Shown here: one piece after another, positions 23,840-31,218 of the stretch
Layout of the letters: each line of letters begins with the position of its first letter
How positions within the stretch are numbered: position 1 is the first letter of the stretch
Origin: Clostridium merdae
GTDB lineage: Bacteria > Bacillota > Clostridia > Oscillospirales > Acutalibacteraceae
Direction: 5' to 3'
Length of the DNA: 64,000 bases
Assembly (NCBI RefSeq): GCF_900176635.1
Contig: NZ_FXLN01000002.1
Coordinates: 1 to 64,000 of the forward strand
Notes under the pieces: model-generated
Seen by the model: only the letters and a program-made list of their open reading frames with translations
Told to the model about the DNA's origin: nothing
Database searches by the model: none
Made by a program: the position numbers and the translations under genes

Positions 23840-24178
23840 TCGCGTGATTACTCCCTGTATTATTACAAATAGTATAAATGGAAAAGTGGAGGCTTTCTCC
23901 ACTTTTCCACAAATTAAGGGGAAAACCCTTTTTTCTGTGTGAAATATTATAAACTTCTTTTCAACATTCCCCACAGAGTTTTCAACAGTGTGTTAAAACT
24001 CAAAAATACACTCCATACTCTCAACAAATACTCCACAGTGGGTTCTGGAAAACAAAATTGTATTTTCTCCTCGGTGTTCCTCACTTTTCACCAGTTTTCA
24101 ACTTTTCAGTATCCCCTACTACTACCGCTAAATCATAACTATCCTTTCTACTCTAAATAACGTAAGGTGGTAAGAACG
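23840..24178. other. oriC: dnaA-dnaN intergenic region, candidate oriC unwinding element
   Basis: The non-coding gap of 339 bp contains the DnaA-box-like words TTTTCCACA (23903-23911), TTCCCCACA (23967-23975) and TACTCCACA (24029-24037). It then has a short GC block (CCC) followed by CTACTACTACC (24116-24126), a run of CTA triplets. In B. subtilis a GC-rich clamp followed by such DnaA-trios next to boxes marks the basal unwinding site in the same gap. The boxes here are imperfect and about 80 bp from the trios. Confidence 0.55.
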
Positions 24179-25285
24179 ATGAAGATAATATGCGACCGCA
24201 AGGAATTGGTGGAAGCAGTGTTGAATATTCAGCGAGCCGTTTCCTCAAAATCCTCCATACCGGCATTGGAAGGAATTTTAATACAAACAAAGGGTGCCGA
24301 TTTGTTCCTATGTGGCTACGATTTAGAGCTTGGTATGACTACGACCATTTCCGCTCAAATTGAGCAAACGGGAAGTGTGGTACTTTCCGCGCGTTTATTT
24401 GGTGATATTGTTCGCCGATTGCCGGGTGACGATGTTTCCCTTTCAGTAGATGAAAAGAATGTGGCATCCATTGTAAGTGGTGCCAGTGAATTCTCAATTG
24501 CAGGAATTCCTTCCGAGGAATACCCGGAGTTACCCTCCGTCTCGAGTGAAACCTCCATTGAAGTTCCAAACGGGATTTTAAAAAGCATGATTCGGCAAAC
24601 CTTGTTCGCTGTGTCGGAAAGTGACATGAAACCGGTACATACCGGAACGTTGTTTGAGCTGAGTGAAAATAAAATCCGTCTTATATCCGTAGATGGTTAC
24701 CGCCTTGCCGTACGTGATGAACCCATTGCATGCAGCCAAGACACCAGCTTTGTGGTTCCCGGTAAAACACTTTCGGAGGTATTAAAGCTTCTTCCGGAAA
24801 ATGAAGAAAACCTGAACCTTTTCATCGGCCGTCGGCACATTTTATTTCAAATTGGCCGTTATACCCTGATTTCACGCCTGCTGGAGGGTGATTTTCTTGA
24901 TTATAAGGCCGCGATTCCTGCTTCTCACACAACAGAGATTCTGGTAAAAACCAGAGCGTTTATCGACAGTGTGGAGCGTGTCTCACTCTTGATTACAGAT
25001 CGTCTAAAAAGCCCGCTTCGCTGTGTGTTTGATGAAAATCGAATTCAGCTATCCTGCTCTACGGCAATTGGCCGTGCAAACGATGAGCTGGAATCACAGG
25101 GAACCGGTGGTACGCTTGAAATGGGCTTTAATAACCGGTATTTATTAGATGCGCTTCGTAACACAGAGTGTGATGAAGTAAAAATTCAGCTCAGCGGCGC
25201 TTTGAGCCCCATGAAGGTCGTTCCGAAAGATGGCAGCAGTTTCTTGTTTTTGGTTCTGCCCGTTCGCCTAAAAAGCGGCGTTTGA
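24179..25285 (+). CDS. dnaN: DNA polymerase III beta subunit (sliding clamp)
   Basis: The 368-aa protein (ATG 24179, AAGGTGG 8 nt upstream; a GTG at 24167 overlaps that site) has three beta-clamp domains. Family motifs include QRAVSSKSSIPALEGI and VDGYRLAVRDE, and it ends with the PMKVVP...FLFLVLPVRL C-terminus that forms the peptide-binding pocket. It encircles DNA and tethers polymerase. It is followed 15 bp later by the S4 protein and recF. Confidence 0.97.
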   Translation: MKIICDRKELVEAVLNIQRAVSSKSSIPALEGILIQTKGADLFLCGYDLELGMTTTISAQIEQTGSVVLSARLFGDIVRRLPGDDVSLSVDEKNVASIVSGASEFSIAGIPSEEYPELPSVSSETSIEVPNGILKSMIRQTLFAVSESDMKPVHTGTLFELSENKIRLISVDGYRLAVRDEPIACSQDTSFVVPGKTLSEVLKLLPENEENLNLFIGRRHILFQIGRYTLISRLLEGDFLDYKAAIPASHTTEILVKTRAFIDSVERVSLLITDRLKSPLRCVFDENRIQLSCSTAIGRANDELESQGTGGTLEMGFNNRYLLDALRNTECDEVKIQLSGALSPMKVVPKDGSSFLFLVLPVRLKSGV

Positions 25286-25300
25286 TAATTAGGAGGCTCT

Positions 25301-25513
25301 ATGGAAATCATTTCAATTGATACTGAGTTTATTCGGCTCGATGCGCTGCTCAAACTGGCTGGTGCAGTAGAAACTGGTGGTCATGCAAAATTTGCGGTGC
25401 AAAATGGCGAGGTTTTAGTAAACGGTGAAGTTTGCACCATGCGAGGCAAAAAAATGCGTGGAGGCGACCGTGCTGAATTTCAGGGCAAGCTATACGAGGT
25501 GAAAAACCTGTGA
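25301..25513 (+). CDS. yaaA: S4-domain RNA-binding protein YaaA
   Basis: The 70-aa protein is a single S4 domain: FIRLDALLKLAGAVETGGHAK and VLVNGEVCTMRGKKMRGGD match the alphaL motif. Family members (YaaA/RlbA) always sit between dnaN and recF in Firmicutes and bind ribosomal or other RNA. An AGGAGG site precedes the ATG. Its stop overlaps the recF start (GTGA), indicating translational coupling. Confidence 0.95.
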   Translation: MEIISIDTEFIRLDALLKLAGAVETGGHAKFAVQNGEVLVNGEVCTMRGKKMRGGDRAEFQGKLYEVKNL

Positions 25514-26613
25514 TTGTAAGCAGGCTATCCTTTTTAAACTACCGCAATTTATGTGAAGGGGAATTTCTTCCCGATTCGCACATGAATGTTATTTTTGGCC
25601 AGAACGCGCAAGGAAAAACTAATTTACTCGAAGCCTTGTGGCTATTTACGGGTGGTCGTTCGTTCCGCGGTTCTCGTGACCATGAGTTGATTGCCTTTGG
25701 GCAAGAAGCCGCAAAGCTTTCTCTTACTTTTTTTAGTGAGGAACGAGAACAAAACGCAATTCTTACGATTCAAAACAAAAAACGGTCTGCATCCATTAAT
25801 GGCGTAGATTACGGCGGAGTGATGGAGTTGGTTGGAAAATGCAGAGCAGTGGTTTTTTCACCGGAGCACCTATCTCTGGTAAAGGATGGCCCTGCCTTGC
25901 GACGCTCTTTTTTGGATGGTGCGCTCTGCCAGCTTCGGCCAGTTTATACAAAGCTATTATTTCAATACAATCGTGTGCTCCAGCAGAGAAATGCACTGCT
26001 GAAAGAGATTCCCCGCCATGGCGAGCTGCTTGATACCCTTGAAATCTGGGACGAAAAGCTTGCCCAACGCGGAGCAAGGATAATTCTAGAGCGCAGCGAG
26101 TACATTCGCTTGCTTTCTCAGCCGGCTCAAGTATTTTACGGAGGAATTTCAGGCGAAAAAGAACAGTTCTCAATTCGTTATCACACGGTAAATGGCAAAG
26201 GGTCAAACAGCGAAGCGCAATGGCAGGAGCATCTTTTTCAGTTACTTGCCAGTAATCGAAAAGAAGATATTTCCGCAGGGTTTACAACGGTTGGCCCTCA
26301 CCGTGATGACCTTGAAATACAAGTCAATGGAAGACTCGCGAGGAGCTTTGGTTCACAAGGTCAGCAGCGCTCCTGTGTATTGGCATTAAAGCTAGCAGAA
26401 GCAGAGGTTTTGCAATCTATTTCTGGTGAGTCACCGGTGATTTTACTCGATGATGTGCTCAGTGAATTGGACTCTGGGCGGCAAGATTTTTTACTAAATC
26501 AATTGGGGGAAAAGCAGGTGTTTTTAACATGCTGTGACCCCGAAATAGCGGCCCGTTATTCTGGGGGCGGAAGATTTGAGATGGAGCAGGGGCGGTTGTC
26601 CGTCCGGCAGTAA
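25510..26613 (+). CDS. recF: DNA replication and repair protein RecF
   Basis: The 367-aa SMC-like ATPase begins at GTG 25510. It has the Walker A motif FGQNAQGKTNLLEALW (about residues 30-45), the signature SFGSQGQQRSCVLALKLAEAE and the Walker B VILLDDVLSELD. RecF binds gapped DNA with RecO/RecR to load RecA. The order dnaN-yaaA-recF-remB-gyrB is the standard rightward origin cluster. Confidence 0.97.
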   Translation: MIVSRLSFLNYRNLCEGEFLPDSHMNVIFGQNAQGKTNLLEALWLFTGGRSFRGSRDHELIAFGQEAAKLSLTFFSEEREQNAILTIQNKKRSASINGVDYGGVMELVGKCRAVVFSPEHLSLVKDGPALRRSFLDGALCQLRPVYTKLLFQYNRVLQQRNALLKEIPRHGELLDTLEIWDEKLAQRGARIILERSEYIRLLSQPAQVFYGGISGEKEQFSIRYHTVNGKGSNSEAQWQEHLFQLLASNRKEDISAGFTTVGPHRDDLEIQVNGRLARSFGSQGQQRSCVLALKLAEAEVLQSISGESPVILLDDVLSELDSGRQDFLLNQLGEKQVFLTCCDPEIAARYSGGGRFEMEQGRLSVRQ

Positions 26614-26624
26614 GGATGTGTTTT

Positions 26625-26897
26625 ATGTATCTACACCTTGGGCAGGACACTGTGATTCAAACCAAAGATATCATCGGGATTTTTGATTTAGAAAATTCTA
26701 CGATTTCAAAATATACCCGGGAATACCTTGCAAAAGCAGAAAAAGAAGGCAGAGTAGTCAATGTAAGTATGGAAATGCCGAAATCCTTTGTGCTTTGCGG
26801 AAATAAGGCAAAGCAAGTAACGGTGTATATTTCGCAGATTTCTTCCACTACACTGCTCAAACGTAGCAGGTTTATGGCGAACCTTTCAAATGTGTAA
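26625..26897 (+). CDS. remB: Extracellular-matrix regulator RemB (DUF370)
   Basis: The predicted 90-aa protein (ATG 26625, AAGGA 8 nt upstream) begins MYLHLGQDTVIQTKDIIGIFD, the DUF370 signature, and continues with a basic C-terminal half (SSTTLLKRSRFMANL). It is the YaaB/RemB member found between recF and gyrB in Firmicutes. RemA-type proteins form ring-shaped DNA-binding oligomers and regulate matrix and osmoprotection genes; RemB's own role is less clear. An ATG at 26616 is an alternative start without a suitable site. Confidence 0.93.
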   Translation: MYLHLGQDTVIQTKDIIGIFDLENSTISKYTREYLAKAEKEGRVVNVSMEMPKSFVLCGNKAKQVTVYISQISSTTLLKRSRFMANLSNV

Positions 26898-26945
26898 CGA
26901 AAGGCCAAACAAAGGAAGAAAACAGGAAAGGAATGGCGAAAGGCG

Positions 26946-27356
26946 ATGAAGCTACAATTACCGGTATGCCCACATTGCGGGCAAAAGGTCGGTTATGTGA
27001 GAGCTTGGTTTTTAAAGCAGGAGGGGGAATATCGCTGCCCAAATTGCGGCGGTTTTTCCGGAGTATTTTTAAGTACTGCAGCACCTCTATTTGGTTCTGT
27101 TGCCGTTATTATTTCGGTTATAGTATTTTTGGTGCTTCGGTTTGTAACAGGTGGCATGCCTTTTTATGGAGTTTTACTGATGGCGTTGCCTTATCTATTA
27201 TTTTTTCACTCCGCACCGTTCCTTGTCCGGTTGAGAAAACCAGGAGCACGCAAGCGACCGTCTGCTCCACCGCGGGCAGGTACACCCCCGCCGAATGCGC
27301 CGGGAAACCGACCCGGACCTGGGTCAGATCAAAAGCATTCCTTCAGACGTCTTTAA
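26946..27356 (+). CDS. Zinc-ribbon membrane protein of unknown function
   Basis: The 136-aa protein begins with two CxxC pairs (C8/C11 in CPHCG and C31/C34 in CPNCG), predicted to bind zinc. Two membrane segments follow (about 45-68 and 72-92), then a Pro/Arg/Gly-rich cytoplasmic tail (APPRAGTPPPNAPGNRPGPG). I do not recognise a named family. The gene lies 48 bp after remB and 35 bp before gyrB, so it belongs to the dnaN-gyrB transcription unit. Confidence 0.75.
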   Translation: MKLQLPVCPHCGQKVGYVRAWFLKQEGEYRCPNCGGFSGVFLSTAAPLFGSVAVIISVIVFLVLRFVTGGMPFYGVLLMALPYLLFFHSAPFLVRLRKPGARKRPSAPPRAGTPPPNAPGNRPGPGSDQKHSFRRL

Positions 27357-27391
27357 CGATAACAAATTGTTGATATATAGGAGGGTTCTAC

Positions 27392-29335
27392 TTGGAGTTT
27401 AGCGAAATGACTCAAACCGATCAAAATTACGATGAAAATCAAATACAGGTTTTGGAAGGCCTTGAGGCTGTGCGTAAGCGCCCCGGTATGTACATTGGCT
27501 CAACCGGGCCGCGTGGGCTGCACCACTTGGTATACGAAATAGTCGATAATGCCATCGATGAAACGCTGGCAGGCTTTTGCGACCGTATTGTGGTTAAAAT
27601 TCTGCCGGGCAATATCATCAGTGTAGAAGATAACGGTCGTGGTATTCCAGTTGGCATTCAACACAAAACAGGAATTCCTGCGGTTACCGTAGTATTTACC
27701 ATTCTGCACGCCGGCGGTAAATTCGGTGGTGGCGGCTATAAGGTATCCGGAGGTCTGCATGGTGTTGGCGCCTCTGTTGTCAATGCTCTTTCTGAATGGC
27801 TGGAGGTCGAGGTTTTTACAGAAGACGGCGTATATTGCCAGCGCTTTGAGCGCGGTATCGCTGTAACAGAGCTTGTAAGAACGGGTGATAGTGACCATAC
27901 CGGTACTGTCGTTCGCTTTCAGGCAGACCCTGAGATTTTTCAGGAAAGCACAAATTATGAATACGATATTCTGCAAAACCGCTTGAGAGAACAGGCATTT
28001 TTGAATGCGGGTGTTCACATTGAGCTGGATGATGAGCGGAATCCCGACCATATCATTCACAATGTGTACCAGTATGAAGGCGGTATTCGCAGCTTTGTCG
28101 AATATCTAAATAAAAAACGCTCTCTCGAAGTGATTCACGACGAGGTCATTTATTTTGATGCGGTTGCGGCGGATGACAATGCCACAGCTGAAGTAGCAAT
28201 GCAATATAATAGCAGCTATAATGAGCTTATGTTGTCTTTTGCCAATAACATACACACAACGGACGGCGGTACACATGAGGACGGATTTAAGCGAGCTTTA
28301 ACCAGAATCATGAACGATTACGCTCGAAAGTATAATATCCTGAAAGAAAACGATAAGAATCTCTCCGGTGAGGATGTTCGCGAAGGCCTTACAGTTATTA
28401 TTAGCGTAAAGCTTAAGGAAGCGCAGTTTGAGGGCCAGACCAAGGCACGCCTTGGCAATACTGAAGTTTCCGGCCTTGTTTCGCAGATGGTCGGCGACAA
28501 GCTGATGACCTACTTGGAAGAAAACCCCACCATTGCCCGTGCAATTTTTGATAAAGCACTTTCTGCGGCAAGAGCACGTGAGGCGGCAAAAAAAGCGAGA
28601 GAATTGGTTCGCCGTAAATCGGCGCTGGAATCTGCCGCGCTTCCCGGTAAGCTTGCGGACTGTCAATCTCGCAACCCGGAAGAGACAGAAATTTACATTG
28701 TTGAGGGAGACTCCGCAGGAGGCTCCGCCAAGGGTGGTCGTGACCGTAAATTCCAGGCGATTTTACCGCTTTGGGGCAAAATGCTTAACGTTGAAAAAGC
28801 CCGACTCGACAAGGTGTATGGCAATGAAAAGCTGATGCCGGTGGTAACGGCGCTTGGCTGTGGTCTGGGTGAAGAATTTGATTTAAGCAAGCTGCGTTAT
28901 GGTAAAATCATCATTATGGCGGATGCGGACGTCGACGGTTCGCATATCCGTACGCTGTTGCTTACCTTTTTCTTCCGCTTTATGAAGCCACTGGTGGAGC
29001 AGGGGCATATCTATTTGGCACAGCCGCCCCTCTATCGTATTACCCGGGGAAAAAACCACCGCTATGCGTATTCCGATAAACAGCGAGATGCGATTATGGC
29101 AGAGCTGGGCGGAACCAATTACGATATTCAGCGCTATAAAGGTCTTGGTGAAATGGATGCGGATCAGCTTTGGGAAACAACTATGAATCCGGACACTCGC
29201 ACCATGCTCCGTGTGGAGATGGAGGATGCGGCAGCGGCAGACGAAACCTTTACTATTCTGATGGGAGATAAGGTGGAACCCCGCAGACTGTTTATTGAGC
29301 AAAACGCCAGATACGTCACGAATCTGGATATTTAA
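27392..29335 (+). CDS. gyrB: DNA gyrase subunit B
   Basis: The 647-aa protein has the GHKL ATPase motifs (VDNAIDE, VEDNGRGIPVG, GLHGVGASVVNALS), the transducer domain and the TOPRIM domain (EGDSAGGSAKGGRDRKFQAI and ADADVDGSHIRTLL), ending with the GyrB_C segment. Together with GyrA it introduces negative supercoils. The likely start is TTG at 27392, 6 nt after TAGGAGGG; the first ATG (27407) is too far from that site. Confidence 0.98.
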   Translation: MEFSEMTQTDQNYDENQIQVLEGLEAVRKRPGMYIGSTGPRGLHHLVYEIVDNAIDETLAGFCDRIVVKILPGNIISVEDNGRGIPVGIQHKTGIPAVTVVFTILHAGGKFGGGGYKVSGGLHGVGASVVNALSEWLEVEVFTEDGVYCQRFERGIAVTELVRTGDSDHTGTVVRFQADPEIFQESTNYEYDILQNRLREQAFLNAGVHIELDDERNPDHIIHNVYQYEGGIRSFVEYLNKKRSLEVIHDEVIYFDAVAADDNATAEVAMQYNSSYNELMLSFANNIHTTDGGTHEDGFKRALTRIMNDYARKYNILKENDKNLSGEDVREGLTVIISVKLKEAQFEGQTKARLGNTEVSGLVSQMVGDKLMTYLEENPTIARAIFDKALSAARAREAAKKARELVRRKSALESAALPGKLADCQSRNPEETEIYIVEGDSAGGSAKGGRDRKFQAILPLWGKMLNVEKARLDKVYGNEKLMPVVTALGCGLGEEFDLSKLRYGKIIIMADADVDGSHIRTLLLTFFFRFMKPLVEQGHIYLAQPPLYRITRGKNHRYAYSDKQRDAIMAELGGTNYDIQRYKGLGEMDADQLWETTMNPDTRTMLRVEMEDAAAADETFTILMGDKVEPRRLFIEQNARYVTNLDI

Positions 29336-29394
29336 TCGGCAAAAGCCCGGTGATTTGGGTGGCTGCCTAATAAAAATCGGGAGGAAATTCAGGA

Positions 29395-30033
29395 ATGAAT
29401 GACAATCAGCAAACACAAGAAAATCGTATGGAGCAAGCGGAGCAGGGCGAACCTGCGGAACCTCCGCAGCAGAGCCGCTCACAGACCCTCAATTTAGTAG
29501 CGGATGAGGATGCTGCCGTATACGAAGAGCAGCAAACAGGGGTGCGTTTTTCTTATGTTCTTCGGCAAGAAGAATTTTATGAGGCACTCCGGCGTGAAAA
29601 TAAACGCAGTCCTGCATACAAAAAGCACATTTTGTGGTTGGTACTGTTGGGCGGCATTACAATTGTTTGTGTGTTGTTTGGTCTTATGGCAGGTAATTCA
29701 GGCCAATTATTCCGTATTGCTGTACTTAGCGCACTTTTTGGTTTGTTTTTGTGGATTTCTCCTATATTGCGAATGAAAGGTTTATCCAAGCAATTGACCA
29801 CAGGAGATGAAATTGGCGTGGCGGTATACCCAGACGAAATTGAAGTAGAAATTGGCGATAACCACTGGAACATACCACTCAATAATACCGCAAAAATGGA
29901 TATGACCCCTCAATTAATATTGCTGCATAAAAGCGAGGACCGTGGCTTGGTGATTCCACAGCGGAGCATTGAACCCGCTATTCGTGCAGATGTATTGGCA
30001 ATTCTTATGGCAGGAACACAAAAATATGAATAA
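29395..30033 (+). CDS. YcxB-like membrane protein, copy 1 of 3
   Basis: The 212-aa protein has an acidic, Gln/Glu-rich N-terminus (1-50) and then a short motif, RFSYVLRQEEFYEALRREN, shared with the next two genes. Two adjacent membrane helices follow (about 80-120). A C-terminal domain of about 85 residues (GVAVYPDEIEVEIGDNHWNI ... GLVIPQRSI) resembles the YcxB-like PH-type fold. YcxB-family proteins are of unknown function. A GGAGG site precedes the ATG. All three copies lie between gyrB and gyrA, probably in one operon. Confidence 0.75.
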   Translation: MNDNQQTQENRMEQAEQGEPAEPPQQSRSQTLNLVADEDAAVYEEQQTGVRFSYVLRQEEFYEALRRENKRSPAYKKHILWLVLLGGITIVCVLFGLMAGNSGQLFRIAVLSALFGLFLWISPILRMKGLSKQLTTGDEIGVAVYPDEIEVEIGDNHWNIPLNNTAKMDMTPQLILLHKSEDRGLVIPQRSIEPAIRADVLAILMAGTQKYE

Positions 30034-30082
30034 TGCGAAGCATGAATAATTGGTTGGGCAGCCAAGAAAGGAGGCAGTGGGT

Positions 30083-30661
30083 ATGGCAGAGTTATCTCGT
30101 GAAGTGCCAATTTTAAGCTTTGAGCAGCAGCTGAGTGCGGAAGACTATGCACAGTCAACTCTTATGTACGAAAACACGCTATATCCCTTCCGTCGTTTTT
30201 GGGTGCGCGCGGGTCTTTGTATTTGTGCCGCTGTGCTGGCTGCCTCTACAATTCCCTGGTATTTGTCTCGGTTTGCTACAGGTTTTGTACCAGCGTGTGC
30301 CGTCGTGTTCTTTTTGGCATTAGCTCTTTTCTTTTGGAGGGAACAGCCTAGGCGCCGCCTGCACAGTGCGGTACTGCAATTTTGCAATAGCAGAATTTTG
30401 AGGCTTCCCAGTAAAATAACAGTTTACAAAAGCGGTATAGAGCTTGAAAATGAAGTAGAAACCCTAAGTGAATACTGGACGGATTTTTCCGGGTGTGTAG
30501 AAGGGCAGCATTTTTATGTGCTGTGGGGTGGCATGTCGCGCCCACTTCTCATCTTAAAAAAAGGTTCTCTTTCCCCGGAAGAGGAGAAAAGCCTGAGCGC
30601 TCACCTGCGTAATACGTTTGCTGGGCGTTGCCGTTTGGAAAACGGCGGGAGGTTTCAATGA
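30083..30661 (+). CDS. YcxB-like membrane protein, copy 2 of 3
   Basis: The 192-aa product starts at ATG 30083 with AAAGGAGG 8 nt upstream. The N-terminal motif LSFEQQLSAEDYAQSTLMYE corresponds to that of copy 1. Two membrane helices follow (about 45-90), then the C-terminal domain (ITVYKSGIELENEVETLSEYW ... PLLILKKGSL). Its stop overlaps the start of copy 3 (ATGA). The function is unknown. Strong divergence from its neighbours in sequence but not architecture suggests an old gene triplication. Confidence 0.75.
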   Translation: MAELSREVPILSFEQQLSAEDYAQSTLMYENTLYPFRRFWVRAGLCICAAVLAASTIPWYLSRFATGFVPACAVVFFLALALFFWREQPRRRLHSAVLQFCNSRILRLPSKITVYKSGIELENEVETLSEYWTDFSGCVEGQHFYVLWGGMSRPLLILKKGSLSPEEEKSLSAHLRNTFAGRCRLENGGRFQ

Positions 30662-31218
30662 CCCCACGGGAGCAAAGCGGCCACCAGGTGGTGATTAGCT
30701 TTTTGATGACACGAGAGGATTATGTAAACAGAGGGCATGCGGCTGCACGTGCCGCTTGTCGTACGGCAGAGGTTACAATATTGCGTTGGAGCGGTTTTCT
30801 GTTAGTGGTTGCAGGTATTGTACTGCGAATCTTTTTTGCTTCAAATGTTTACAGTCGTTCGCTTTCTACTGCAATTGTACTGCTGGGTACCGTAATTGGC
30901 TTTGCCCTAGACAGCTGGCAGCCAGCACTGGTTCGCTACCAGGCGCAGCGGTACTACGATACGCACGGGGAACGCATGCTGGCGCAAACCATGCTTTTTG
31001 ACGAAGAAACCATATCCATTCAAACAGACCGGTATCGCGCAAAGCTACCTTACAATTATTTTTACATGGTCTATGAGGATGCGAAGGTGTTTTTACTATA
31101 TACAGGACAAAATGAGCTTTGGGTTCTACCCAAGCGGGCGCTGCCCCCCTGGGACCTTATAAAGGTGCGGGAGCTATTAAAACGGAATGAAAATTACAAG
31201 CGGGAAGGTGTCCGATAA
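30658..31218 (+). CDS. YcxB-like membrane protein, copy 3 of 3
   Basis: The 186-aa product (ATG 30658, GGAGG 5 nt upstream) has the N-terminal motif VVISFLMTREDYVNRGHAAAR, two membrane helices (about 42-85) and the clearest YcxB-type C-terminal domain. That domain contains FDEETISIQTDRYRAKLPYN and a WVLPKRALPP motif at the position where the other copies have VIPQRS or LILKKG. It ends directly at the gyrA start (TAA ATG). Function unknown; the tight linkage means it is transcribed with gyrA. Confidence 0.75.
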   Translation: MTPREQSGHQVVISFLMTREDYVNRGHAAARAACRTAEVTILRWSGFLLVVAGIVLRIFFASNVYSRSLSTAIVLLGTVIGFALDSWQPALVRYQAQRYYDTHGERMLAQTMLFDEETISIQTDRYRAKLPYNYFYMVYEDAKVFLLYTGQNELWVLPKRALPPWDLIKVRELLKRNENYKREGVR

